A stretch of 11,262 bases of DNA from Calditrichota bacterium. Lineage in GTDB: Bacteria > Calditrichota > Calditrichia > Calditrichales > Calditrichaceae. Shown piece after piece: positions 1 through 6,543 of this stretch (position 1 is its first letter; each line of letters starts with the position of its first letter). The DNA lies in NCBI GenBank assembly GCA_024278715.1, contig JAJRSN010000464.1:1-11262 (forward strand), written 5' to 3'. The notes beneath the pieces are model-generated. The model was not told the DNA's origin. It did no database searches and saw nothing but the letters and a program-made list of their open reading frames with translations. The translations under genes were made by a program, and so were the position numbers.

Positions 1-593
1 GAAGCCATGCTTTGCGGCTCTTTGGCGTGGATTAGCGAATTAAAAAACACTTCCGGCTCATCTTCCGTACTGTCCGGATTATCGGATATTTTTACCATCC
101 AGATATCACGCCCTTCAAGGGATTTGCCGACGGATTTTTTAACGGTTATCAGGTGCGGATACAACATTCGCATGGAATCCAGTTCCACGAGGATTTCGTC
201 AAAGGTGTAATAGCCGCCCATGCTGCCGAACTCGAATCCCTTAATACCGTATTGGGCTTTCATGCGCTTTTGCAAGGCGGGAAGTTGATCATCGGGCAGG
301 CGGATGTTCTCTTCGTAATGCTTAATCATATCTTCAATCTGCACGGAATATGTAAAACCAAGCTCTGTTAATTTCTGTATTTCACGATTATTCAGGACGC
401 CCGTAATTCCGTCTCCTTCGCTTCGGAAATCATCCAGGCTGATGCCTGATTTTAAGATTGTTTTAATGTCTTCCTGATTTGCGATGTTAATTTTTACCAG
501 GCTGTATTTCAAACTTTTGGTTAAATTTTCGTTGGCGTAACCGGTTGATATTAACAGTAATAAAAAACAGACTATGGCAATATTTTTTTTCAT
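1..593 (-). CDS. Secreted M14 zinc carboxypeptidase, N-terminal part (cut by window edge)
   Basis: I translated this minus-strand frame by hand from ATG at 593; it stays open to position 1, giving 197 codons with no stop, so the C-terminal part lies outside the window. A GAGGA ribosome site sits just upstream of the ATG. Residues 1-20 are a clear signal peptide (MKKN, hydrophobic core, TGYA). Residues about 25-120 resemble the propeptide of secreted carboxypeptidases. From residue 127 (GGYYTFDEILVELD) the sequence matches the start of the carboxypeptidase A/T catalytic domain. H189-A-K-E192 is the HxxE zinc-binding motif of family M14. The product should be an exported peptidase that removes C-terminal residues from peptides. 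The third zinc ligand, the catalytic Glu and any C-terminal sorting tail are not visible. The family call is firm; substrate preference cannot be read. Confidence 0.88.
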   Translation of the reverse strand, partial: MKKNIAIVCFLLLLISTGYANENLTKSLKYSLVKINIANQEDIKTILKSGISLDDFRSEGDGITGVLNNREIQKLTELGFTYSVQIEDMIKHYEENIRLPDDQLPALQKRMKAQYGIKGFEFGSMGGYYTFDEILVELDSMRMLYPHLITVKKSVGKSLEGRDIWMVKISDNPDSTEDEPEVFFNSLIHAKEPQSMA

Positions 594-635
594 AATATTG
601 TCCTCGTGATTAATAATTTCAAAATTACCGCAGCA

Positions 636-782
636 TCACCGTTTTGCCGGCGTCTGGGAATAGGCGTAACTGCCGGAGGAAAGTCCCTGCTCATCAACGG
701 ACAGCCGCTCGAATTTGACGTTCTCAAACTGAGCGTAAAGGCACAGGGGAAGGACTAAGAACAGAGCAAATCTGTTAATCAT
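636..782 (-). pseudogene. Short signal-peptide ORF, likely stub of a decayed exported or sensor gene
   Basis: ATG at 782 has a good ribosome site (AAGGAG about 9 nt upstream) and opens a 48-residue frame ending in TGA at 636-638. Residues 1-17 (MINRFALFLVLPLCLYA) are a convincing signal peptide. Residues 18-43 (QFENVKFERLSVDEQGLSSG and on) resemble the mature N-terminus of two-component-regulator propeller sensors, which often begin F-E-x-I/L-S-x-E-x-G-L-S. The frame then stops. A second frame entering at the same point reads RLFPDAGKTVMLR and stops at 625-627, which looks like the tail of a secreted protein's sorting domain. This fits either a frameshifted remnant or a deletion joining the start of one gene to the end of another. 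It could still be a real small secreted peptide. It lies 42 nt upstream of the M14 gene on the same strand and may share its transcript. Confidence 0.4.
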
Positions 783-971
783 TCCGGATATTCTCCTTAA
801 GCCGTGAGAATGCAGATTGTAAGGATTACCATAAGATAAAAGATTTAAAACGCATAAACAATTAATTTAGATCTTTCTGCAATAACTTCGGGAGCCAATG
901 GGCGCTTAATTACCTGATATCTTAGTAAGAGATTAAGAGGATCAATTTATTTTTAAAATTTATCGGAAATA

Positions 972-1002
972 AGCCGGATATTTTGTTAAACAATAACCGG
1001 CT
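972..1002. promoter_or_regulatory. Inverted repeat / hairpin, possible operator or terminator
   Basis: AGCCGG (972-977) pairs with CCGGCT (997-1002). After one A-A mismatch, TATT (979-982) pairs with AATA (992-995), giving a ten-pair stem with a 9-nt loop. The loop region also contains TTGTT-A-AACAA, an almost coaxial 11-bp palindrome that would suit a dimeric regulator on DNA. There is no run of T directly after the stem on the plus strand and no gene upstream on that strand, so a rightward terminator is unlikely. It sits about 260 nt before nikR and 190 nt before the leftward ATG. Its function is unassigned. Confidence 0.4.
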
Positions 1003-1102
1003 AAGATTTCAGGATATATTTCATAAAAGGAGTAGTCCGAAATAGCGGATGACTTGTGTTTTATATGTTAAAAGACGCTCACAGATTTTCCCGTAGCTGA
1101 TA

Positions 1103-1115
1103 ACCGGCAGCCGGT
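1103..1115. promoter_or_regulatory. 13-bp perfect palindrome, candidate operator
   Basis: ACCGGC-A-GCCGGT is a perfect inverted repeat around a single central A, a size and symmetry typical of a dimeric transcription factor site. The string ATAACCGGC occurs here (1100-1108) and again in the right arm of the hairpin at 994-1002, and AGCCGG also occurs in both elements. The palindrome lies about 85 nt upstream of the nikR promoter candidate. No known operator consensus was recognised. Confidence 0.35.
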
Positions 1116-1200
1116 AAATCCTTCGGCGCCGCCGTTATTCTCCGGATAACCACAACCTGAATTCCCCCGTCCGCCATTAAAACTCTCAATCTAAAAATAC

Positions 1201-1229
1201 TTGCCTTTAAAAAATAATCGTGCTACATT
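1201..1229 (+). promoter_or_regulatory. Candidate sigma-70 promoter for the nikR operon
   Basis: TTGCCT (1201-1206) as -35, a 17-nt spacer, and TACATT (1224-1229) as -10, preceded by TG at 1221-1222 in the extended -10 position. Transcription would start near 1236, leaving about 25 nt of leader before the GTG at 1261, with the ribosome site inside that leader. It is placed correctly for the six-gene cluster, and a repressor bound nearby could block it. This is pattern matching only. Confidence 0.4.
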
Positions 1230-1260
1230 CGCTAAAAAAGTGACATGATTGGAGAGCGAC

Positions 1261-1680
1261 GTGAAAGATCGTGTTATACGTTTCGGCGTTTCCCTGCCCG
1301 AAACTCTGAGCGAACGCTTTGACGCTCTGATCAAACAAAAACAATATCCCAACCGATCCGAAGCCATTCGCGACCTGATTCGCAAGGTTTTAATCGATGA
1401 AGAAATCCAACAGGACGAAGAAGTCCTGGGTGTTTTGCATATCCTGTACGATCATCACCAGCGTGAGTTGTCCGATCGCTTAACCGACATTCAACACGAT
1501 TACCATGAGCATATTATTTCCACAACGCATGTGCATCTCGATCATTCCAATTGTCTGGAAGTGATTCTGTTAAAGGGCAGGGCGCGGGAAATCAAACAGT
1601 TAGGCGATCGCATAATCGCCATTAAAGGCGTAAAAAACGGTCAATTGTACCTGACCTCGCGCGGATCTAATATCAGGTAG
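1261..1680 (+). CDS. nikR: Nickel-responsive transcriptional regulator NikR
   Basis: A ribbon-helix-helix repressor that binds operator DNA when loaded with nickel, normally shutting down nickel uptake genes. Residues 1-45 are the ribbon-helix-helix half (DRVIRFGVSLPETL, then NRSEAIRDLIRKVLI). Residues about 55-139 are the ACT-like metal-binding half. All four high-affinity nickel ligands of E. coli NikR can be matched: H79 (equivalent to H76), H90 and H92 in THVHLDH (H87, H89), and C98 in NCLE (C95). At 139 residues it has a normal length. I chose GTG at 1261 because GGAG (1251-1254) sits 6 nt before it; the in-frame TTG at 1249 would add four residues but has no ribosome site. It is the first gene of a tight cluster, 9 nt before the ECF T gene, so it probably regulates itself together with the transporter. 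Confidence 0.93.
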   Translation: MKDRVIRFGVSLPETLSERFDALIKQKQYPNRSEAIRDLIRKVLIDEEIQQDEEVLGVLHILYDHHQRELSDRLTDIQHDYHEHIISTTHVHLDHSNCLEVILLKGRAREIKQLGDRIIAIKGVKNGQLYLTSRGSNIR

Positions 1681-1689
1681 AGGCAAGTT

Positions 1690-2442
1690 GTGATTAGCAT
1701 AAATGAGCATACCGGAAACTGGCTGCGCCGTTTTGATCCGTTAAGCAAAATAACCGCCGCCGTCTTATTAATAGCGGGTGCGATGCTCCTTTCGTTAAAC
1801 GGGGCGTTGAGCTGGTTCTGGTTAACGGGCTGGCTTTTATTTTTGTTTTTGCTGGTGGCGTTTTTTAACGTAGGACTCTTAAAATATCTTGTCAGAATGA
1901 GCATAATGCTTTTGGCGGCGACCTTTGTTCTTCTTTTCAAACCGTTGAATCGGGAAGATCAGGTTCTGCTGAAGGTCGGGTTTTTCGTCGTTTATGAACA
2001 GGGAGCCCTTCGATTACTGATCATTCTCGGCAAGGCGTTGTTCATTTTGCTTGTAACCTTAATCCTTTTGCATTCAACCCCTTATTTGGAGTTGTTGGAT
2101 GCGCTGCGTCGTTTGCGTTTACCCGGCTGGATTCTGGCAATTTTACTTTACATGTTTCGTCTTTTCTTTTTAATGCAGCAAGAATTTAATCGTATCCGAC
2201 GCGCCGTCAAATCGCGCAGCCCGAAATTGTCGCTTCGAAGAAGAGTTGCGGTTTTAAGCGATTTTACCGGAGTTTTTCTGGCGCGTCTGACGGAACGCAG
2301 CGAACGCAGTTTTGTAGCCATGGTCAGCCGCGGATTTAAAGGGCAGGTTATTTCCGTGTACCAGCCCCGGTTCGGATTTGGCGATGTTGTTATTTTAAAC
2401 GTTTCGTTAATGTATTTAATTGTAAATGCGATATGGTTTTAG
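1690..2442 (+). CDS. ecfT: ECF transporter T component (CbiQ/NikQ/EcfT family)
   Basis: The transmembrane coupling subunit of an energy-coupling-factor ABC importer; it links the ATPase to the substrate-binding S subunit in the inner membrane. The protein has 250 residues, normal for CbiQ/EcfT. Hydrophobic segments lie at about 22-40, 43-60, 68-85, 108-128, 147-163 and 232-249. The long charged stretch at 164-220 is the cytoplasmic coupling-helix region. It carries RAVKSRS (171-177) and AMVSRGFKG (210-218), at the places where EcfT proteins have their two short Arg-containing motifs that dock on the ATPase. The N-terminal FDPLSKI (15-21) is also typical. It starts with GTG at 1690, with GAGG 6 nt upstream overlapping the nikR stop. 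Its last 10 nt overlap the ATPase gene, so the two are probably translationally coupled. Neighbouring nikR points to nickel rather than cobalt or vitamins. Confidence 0.88.
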   Translation: MISINEHTGNWLRRFDPLSKITAAVLLIAGAMLLSLNGALSWFWLTGWLLFLFLLVAFFNVGLLKYLVRMSIMLLAATFVLLFKPLNREDQVLLKVGFFVVYEQGALRLLIILGKALFILLVTLILLHSTPYLELLDALRRLRLPGWILAILLYMFRLFFLMQQEFNRIRRAVKSRSPKLSLRRRVAVLSDFTGVFLARLTERSERSFVAMVSRGFKGQVISVYQPRFGFGDVVILNVSLMYLIVNAIWF

Positions 2443-3176
2443 AAGATACGTCCGCAATTCATATTCGGGATGTTAGTTACCGCTATCCGGACGGAATTTT
2501 GGCGCTCGACGGGGTTTCGTTGAAAATTATGCCCGGCGAGCGGGTGGGGATTATCGGACCCAACGGCGCGGGAAAATCCACGCTTTTGAATTTGTTAAAC
2601 GGGATATTTAAACCAAAGCGGGGTTTTGTGCAAATTTTCGCTCAGCCGATAACCAAAAAAAATCAGGATCTCATCAAACAATGGGTGGGCTTGGTCTTTC
2701 AAAATCCGGAAGACCAGTTGTTTTGTCCCACGGTTTTTGACGATGTGGCTTTCGGACCGCTGAACTTCGGTTTTAACAAGGAGGATGTGCGGCAAAAAGT
2801 TAAGCAGGCGCTTAACGAAGTCGGTCTTGTGGGTTATGAACAACGCTCAACCCTGTCGTTAAGTTTTGGTGAAAAAAAGCTGGTTGCAATTGCTACCGCG
2901 CTGTCCATGGAGCCGCGCATTGTGGCGCTGGACGAACCGACAAGCAATCTGGATGCCCTCCATCGTCGTAAAATTATCGATTGGATTGGCAAAAACGGAC
3001 GAACCTGTGTAATCACTTCACACGATCTGGACATGATTTACGATACCTGCCATAGGACGGTGATTTTGAATAAAGGGAAAATCATTGCCGTCGGCGAAAC
3101 CCGTGAAATATTGAAAGATAAAAAAATTCTGGAATCGAATGATCTGGAATTGCCGTTAAGTTTTCAAAGGATTTAA
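2433..3176 (+). CDS. ecfA: ECF transporter ATPase (CbiO/NikO/EcfA family)
   Basis: The ATP-hydrolysing subunit of the ECF importer. The 247-residue protein carries Walker A GPNGAGKST (42-50), Q-loop Q90 followed by NPEDQLF as in CbiO/EcfA proteins, signature LSFGEKK (143-149), Walker B IVALDEPT (163-170) with catalytic E168, D-loop SNLD (171-174) and switch histidine H197. The signature has Phe where the canonical LSGGQ has its first Gly; variants of this kind occur in CbiO-type ATPases, so it is probably functional. Only one ATPase gene is present, so the motor would be a homodimer, as in nickel/cobalt ECF systems, rather than the EcfA-EcfA' pair of shared vitamin systems. It overlaps the T gene by 10 nt and ends 22 nt before the receptor gene. 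Confidence 0.92.
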   Translation: MVLEDTSAIHIRDVSYRYPDGILALDGVSLKIMPGERVGIIGPNGAGKSTLLNLLNGIFKPKRGFVQIFAQPITKKNQDLIKQWVGLVFQNPEDQLFCPTVFDDVAFGPLNFGFNKEDVRQKVKQALNEVGLVGYEQRSTLSLSFGEKKLVAIATALSMEPRIVALDEPTSNLDALHRRKIIDWIGKNGRTCVITSHDLDMIYDTCHRTVILNKGKIIAVGETREILKDKKILESNDLELPLSFQRI

Positions 3177-3198
3177 ACCAAAGAGAAGGGATTTTATT

Positions 3199-5067
3199 AT
3201 GAGGATCTTTCAAAAGGTTCTTCCTGTTTTAATCATGATAACCGCGCCGCTGTTGGCTGCCAACGGTCAACCGAGCGATTCGCTGCCGGTTTACGAATCT
3301 CCGGATTCCATCATTGTGATCGGCAACCGCTTTTCCACATCGCTTAAGAATTTGGCGTACAGTTATCAAACCATTTCCGGTAAAGAAGTTGAGCGTTTGA
3401 GCAGTCATTCCGCTCTGGAATTGGTGGATATTAATTTTCCTTCGGCGTTTGTGCTGGAGAACAAAGTTTTGGGATACGGCGTCGGAACGGTAGGAGCGGG
3501 CATGGTCAGTTTGCGCGGAATGGGCGGCAAACCCAATACGGGCGTACTTGTGCTGCTTAACGGGCATCCGGATTTTATGGGGATTTTCGGACATCCTTTG
3601 CCCGATGTTTACGGCATGGACGATATTCAGCGCGTGGAAATTTTAGCCGGACCAGCTTCCACGGTCTTTGGCGATCACGCTTTGGGAGGCGTTATCAATC
3701 TTGTTACCCGACCGAATTACAATCAATTCATTAAAATAAATACCGAAGGCGGCTCGTACGGAACTTATTCTTACGGTTTGACGCTCACAAAAAAGATACA
3801 AGACAATGGCTTATTTTTTACAGTGCGGCGTCAAAAGACCGATGGGCATGTTAAACAAAGCGGGTTTGAATCGCTGCATCTGCAAGGCGGATGGCAATAT
3901 CGAATCAATTCTGTGTGGGATTTGATGATCCAGGGAAGATATGTGCCGTTCAAGTTCGACGATCCTTCGCGCGGGGATTTGGATCGTTTGAATATCGGCG
4001 CTTATGCGGATATCCGGCGCGGGATGGCGGAAATCAGTTTGCACAATCAAAGTAAATTATTGAGAGGCTCCTTTCAACTTTACACCAATTTGGGACGTCA
4101 TAAGTTTTACGATGGTTTTAAATCGAATGATTTTAGTTACGGATTTTCGGCGTATCAGTTCTGGCAGTTCAAACCAACCATATCGCTGGCTGGCGGTCTT
4201 GATGCGCTTTATTACGGAGGCAAGGCAAAAAATGATTTTGCCAGGCTTCCGAACGGAAAACCCGTCGTCAATCCGGATGCGCATCAGCTTACTTCAATGG
4301 GCATGTACGGCATGGTTTTTTACGCGCCCCTTCCGCAGATTAACCTGAAAGCGGGCGTCCGTTATCAGTATAATTCGCTGCCTTCTTCTCAAATTTCGCC
4401 CTTTGCCGGAATTTCTTACACTGCCGCCAATCACTTTCAGTTTTACGCCAACTACCAAACCGGCTTCCGCACTCCGACTTTGATGGAGCTTTATCTGTTC
4501 CCTTCGGCTAACAAAAACCTGAAAGAAGAAACCGTACAAAGTTTCGAGACCGGTGTTACTTACAATCCGGCGCCAGGAAAAAGTTTCAGAATAACGGTGT
4601 TCAAAAACAAAGCCCGCGATCTGATTCAGGCAATACCCAGCAAAACGCCTCCGCCGCCCGTGGTTTTTCAAAACGGACCTAAAAGCGATCAATGGGGCGT
4701 TGAAGGTTCGCTCCTTTACCGGTTATCGCCTTTTCTTTCAGCTCGGCTGGCGTACGGCTATCTTGATCCCGATATCCTGACAGCCTACAATCCCAAACAC
4801 CAGTTCAAATACGCCCTGTACCTGGAAAAACGCCATTATTATTTAACGATTTACGGTAAATATGTACAGGAATTATTCGCCGGAAATAATCAACAGATGG
4901 CTTTACCGGATTATCATGTATTAAACGCGCAAATCGGTTTACGGGCGAAAAGTCTGGAAGTTTACCTGCGCTTCCTCAATGTTCTGGATCGTCTTTATTA
5001 TTCACGACCCGGTTATCGCACTCCCGGTCGTCAGGCGCGTATCGGTTTAAATCTGAGAATTCGCTGA
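3199..5067 (+). CDS. TonB-dependent outer-membrane receptor, probably for nickel or a nickel chelate
   Basis: A gated outer-membrane beta-barrel that imports a scarce ligand using TonB energy. The protein has 622 residues. Residues 1-23 are a signal peptide (MRIFQKVLPVLIMITAPLLA). DSIIVIG (36-42) is a plausible TonB box. The plug spans about 50-172 and includes RVEILAGPASTVFGDHALGG (145-164), a hallmark of BtuB/CirA-like plugs. The rest is barrel, with the conserved GFRTPTLMELYLF segment in its second half. The plug segment NGHPDFMGIFGHPLPD (121-136) has two histidines that could face a metal ligand, but this is a guess. The last residues are LNLRIR, so the usual terminal aromatic residue is missing. 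An AAGGG-type ribosome site precedes ATG 3199. Its stop overlaps the next start by one base. Ligand assignment rests on the NikR/ECF context; cobalamin or another chelate is the main alternative. Confidence 0.85.
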   Translation: MRIFQKVLPVLIMITAPLLAANGQPSDSLPVYESPDSIIVIGNRFSTSLKNLAYSYQTISGKEVERLSSHSALELVDINFPSAFVLENKVLGYGVGTVGAGMVSLRGMGGKPNTGVLVLLNGHPDFMGIFGHPLPDVYGMDDIQRVEILAGPASTVFGDHALGGVINLVTRPNYNQFIKINTEGGSYGTYSYGLTLTKKIQDNGLFFTVRRQKTDGHVKQSGFESLHLQGGWQYRINSVWDLMIQGRYVPFKFDDPSRGDLDRLNIGAYADIRRGMAEISLHNQSKLLRGSFQLYTNLGRHKFYDGFKSNDFSYGFSAYQFWQFKPTISLAGGLDALYYGGKAKNDFARLPNGKPVVNPDAHQLTSMGMYGMVFYAPLPQINLKAGVRYQYNSLPSSQISPFAGISYTAANHFQFYANYQTGFRTPTLMELYLFPSANKNLKEETVQSFETGVTYNPAPGKSFRITVFKNKARDLIQAIPSKTPPPPVVFQNGPKSDQWGVEGSLLYRLSPFLSARLAYGYLDPDILTAYNPKHQFKYALYLEKRHYYLTIYGKYVQELFAGNNQQMALPDYHVLNAQIGLRAKSLEVYLRFLNVLDRLYYSRPGYRTPGRQARIGLNLRIR

Positions 5068-5606
5068 TGAGCGCAATGCTGACCTCCGGTGAACTCAGGC
5101 AAATTCCGCTGACCGCTTTTTTAGCGGTCGCCGGTATTCTTTTTCCGCAGATATTTCATCTGTTCGGACTGGGAGCCGTCTTTTTACCCATGTTCTTACC
5201 GGTCATGTTGGGCGGATTGCTTTTAAGCTGGCGATTTGCATTGACCTTAGCGGTTATTACTCCGGCGGCGTCTTGGCTTTTTACCGGGATGCCGCCTTTA
5301 ATACCTCCTGTGCTGCCGGTAATAATCGCCGAACTTGTCCTGATTTCACTGATCCTTTCCGTAATGTATGTCCGTTTTAAACTGAATTTTTGGCTGACTC
5401 TTATTACGGCTATCGTAGCGGATCGTTTGCTTTTGTTTGTCTTAGTATCGCTAATCGCGCCGCAGTTTGGCTGGACTCATCCCTTGTTTTCGACTGCGCT
5501 GGTGGTCAGCGGATTGCCAGGCATCTTTTTGCAAATTACCGTGTTGCCGTTAACTATGCGTTTAATTAAAAACAGATGGAAATTATTCACGGAGAGCGAC
5601 GAATAA
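5067..5606 (+). CDS. Putative ECF transporter S (substrate-binding) component
   Basis: A 179-residue, very hydrophobic protein with about six membrane segments (roughly 14-32, 36-54, 56-72, 80-102, 106-132, 140-166), the size and fold expected of an ECF S unit. FHLFGLGAVFLPMFLPVMLGG (30-50), TGMPP (73-77) and an acidic E89 in the fourth segment resemble a group of vitamin-type S components of unassigned substrate. It is not NikM/CbiM: there is no N-terminal Met-His metal-binding start, and the protein is shorter. ATG at 5067 overlaps the receptor stop (TGATG), implying translational coupling. No other S unit is seen in the cluster, so it is the best partner for the T and ATPase subunits. It might instead carry a different solute with shared energising subunits. 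Family call moderate; substrate unknown. Confidence 0.62.
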   Translation: MSAMLTSGELRQIPLTAFLAVAGILFPQIFHLFGLGAVFLPMFLPVMLGGLLLSWRFALTLAVITPAASWLFTGMPPLIPPVLPVIIAELVLISLILSVMYVRFKLNFWLTLITAIVADRLLLFVLVSLIAPQFGWTHPLFSTALVVSGLPGIFLQITVLPLTMRLIKNRWKLFTESDE

Positions 5607-5608
5607 TC

Positions 5609-6232
5609 ATGTCTCTGCAGCAAATTCAACATTTTTTTGATCGGCATGCCGCCCGTTGGGATTACAGCCTTGATGAAGGGAAAATTGATTACCTGCGGAC
5701 GATTTTTAAAGAGCTCATCGCGCAGTTAAAAACGCCGGTTCTGGATCTGGGATGCGGCACCGGCGTTTTATTGAAAGTTCTTCCCGAGGTAATGGAGAAC
5801 CCGCGTGACATCATCGTTGAGCTGGATATTTCCGCGGAGATGCTCTCGCAGATACGTTATAAACAAAACGAAGGGGCGCGTCCGGTCTGTTTAACGCAAG
5901 GCGACGGTCACAAATTGCCCTTTGCCGGCGAACGGTTCGGCAGCGTTATCGCTTTTCAGACTTTTCCGCATTTTATTAATCCGCTTCGGGTAATTAAAGA
6001 GGTTTACCGGGTTTTACGACCGGGCGGTTATTTTTGTATCCTGCACTTGGCGGATCATAAACGGCTCAATAATTTGCACCGGAATGCAGGAGGAGCGGTC
6101 AGAGATCATTATATGCCTCCAGCGTTCGAATTGGCAAACCGACTGAAAAAATCCGGATTTGTTCCGTTGCAGACCAAAGAGAAAGAAGATATTTACCTGG
6201 TTTTGGTTAAAAAACAGATGGTTAAAGGCTAA
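5609..6232 (+). CDS. Class I SAM-dependent methyltransferase, substrate unknown
   Basis: A 207-residue cytoplasmic protein of the Rossmann-fold methyltransferase superfamily. VLDLGCGTGVLL (44-55) is the glycine-rich SAM-binding motif I. ELDIS (71-75) holds the acidic position after strand 2. GDGHKLPF (98-105) is the loop near the adenine, and RVLRPGG (134-140) is the usual motif before strand 5. The N-terminal FFDRHAARWD (9-18) fits a common start of small-molecule methyltransferases, so I chose ATG 5609 rather than ATG 5576 inside the previous gene. The C-terminal part has several histidines (H146, H150, H157, H167) in a segment ending DHYMPP. It begins 2 nt after the S-component stop, with GGAG about 14 nt upstream. 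Last gene of the cluster. It might modify a chelator or cofactor related to the transported solute, but the sequence does not show the acceptor. Confidence 0.8.
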   Translation: MSLQQIQHFFDRHAARWDYSLDEGKIDYLRTIFKELIAQLKTPVLDLGCGTGVLLKVLPEVMENPRDIIVELDISAEMLSQIRYKQNEGARPVCLTQGDGHKLPFAGERFGSVIAFQTFPHFINPLRVIKEVYRVLRPGGYFCILHLADHKRLNNLHRNAGGAVRDHYMPPAFELANRLKKSGFVPLQTKEKEDIYLVLVKKQMVKG

Positions 6233-6300
6233 AGAAAAAAAGAAGCGAAACATTAGCGGAAACTACCGAAATAATTTCTTTGAAAATTCTGCTTTTAAAA

Positions 6301-6326
6301 CAAAACGAGATTCTTCGCTTGTTTTG
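6301..6326 (+). terminator. Possible weak terminator hairpin after the ECF cluster
   Basis: CAAAACGAG (6301-6309) pairs with CTTGTTTTG (6318-6326) as nine pairs including one G-T, around an 8-nt loop. The T-rich part lies inside the stem and no T run follows it, so it is not a textbook intrinsic terminator. It lies about 70 nt past the methyltransferase stop. Confidence 0.3.
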
Positions 6327-6473
6327 ACCGCGGCTTGTACGCCGAAATTTTATCTCTTCGGTGGGAAGCGGCAAAAGAATCTTGACTTTTAATCTTATTT
6401 TAAATCCGACTCAACGCTACCAAAAACCGAAAAATAGATTTGGGAACGCGCTGCCCGATTCGGAGTTGAAAAA

Positions 6474-6502
6474 TAGACCTGTTTCAATAATTTTCTTATA
6501 TT
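6474..6502 (+). promoter_or_regulatory. Candidate promoter for lptF
   Basis: TAGACC (6474-6479, four of six to TTGACA), a 17-nt spacer, and TATATT (6497-6502, five of six to TATAAT). Transcription would begin near 6509, about 35 nt before ATG 6544. The -35 falls in or next to the second copy of the GAAAAATAGA repeat. Confidence 0.4.
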
Positions 6503-6543
6503 GTCGTGTTTGAAAAGAAGATTTTACCGGAAAATTATTTCAG

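Larger units (their letters stand above)
783..1260. other. Divergent intergenic region, no gene found
   Basis: About 480 nt separate the leftward secreted genes from the rightward nikR operon. No convincing coding frame was found on either strand. It holds a hairpin (972-1002), a 13-bp palindrome (1103-1115) and a promoter candidate next to nikR (1201-1229). On the minus strand a weak promoter for the leftward genes can be drawn about 30-70 nt upstream of the ATG at 782 (TTGTTT, 17 nt, TATCTT), but its -35 is poor. No match to the enterobacterial NikR operator (GTATGA with TCATAC 16 nt apart) was seen. Confidence 0.6.
6233..6543. other. Intergenic region between methyltransferase and lptF, no gene found
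   Basis: About 310 AT-rich nt without a supportable coding frame. It contains a hairpin near 6301-6326, a weaker 5-bp stem (CCGAA 6342-6346 with TTCGG 6357-6361), a direct repeat of GAAAAATAGA (6429-6438 and 6468-6477) and a promoter candidate for lptF (6474-6502). It is the natural boundary between the NikR-ECF cluster and the lipopolysaccharide-export genes. Confidence 0.6.

Noticed and set aside
153..371. Plus-strand open frames over the left-edge peptidase
   Set aside because: The minus strand here carries an unbroken M14 peptidase with signal peptide and HxxE motif, so the plus frames are shadows.
1249..1260. TTG at 1249 as the nikR start (four extra residues)
   Set aside because: No ribosome site precedes it, while GGAG at 1251-1254 is well spaced for GTG 1261, which also gives the usual NikR N-terminus.
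783..1260. E. coli-type NikR operator or a nickel/cobalamin riboswitch in the nikR leader
   Set aside because: No GTATGA/TCATAC half-sites at the right distance and no recognisable conserved riboswitch core; the leader from the candidate start is only about 25 nt.
4294..4692. Minus-strand open frame of 132 codons inside the TonB receptor gene
   Set aside because: Its translation shows no family motif and it lies fully antisense to a clearly coding gene; it is a shadow frame.
1251..5600. Exact 10-mer GGAGAGCGAC before both nikR (1251-1260) and the methyltransferase (5591-5600)
   Set aside because: Many 10-mer repeats are expected by chance in 11 kb; both are simply purine-rich ribosome-site regions.
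6429..6477. Direct repeat GAAAAATAGA upstream of lptF as a regulator site
   Set aside because: Short and AT-rich in an AT-rich spacer, with no symmetry; kept only as a note in the intergenic entry.
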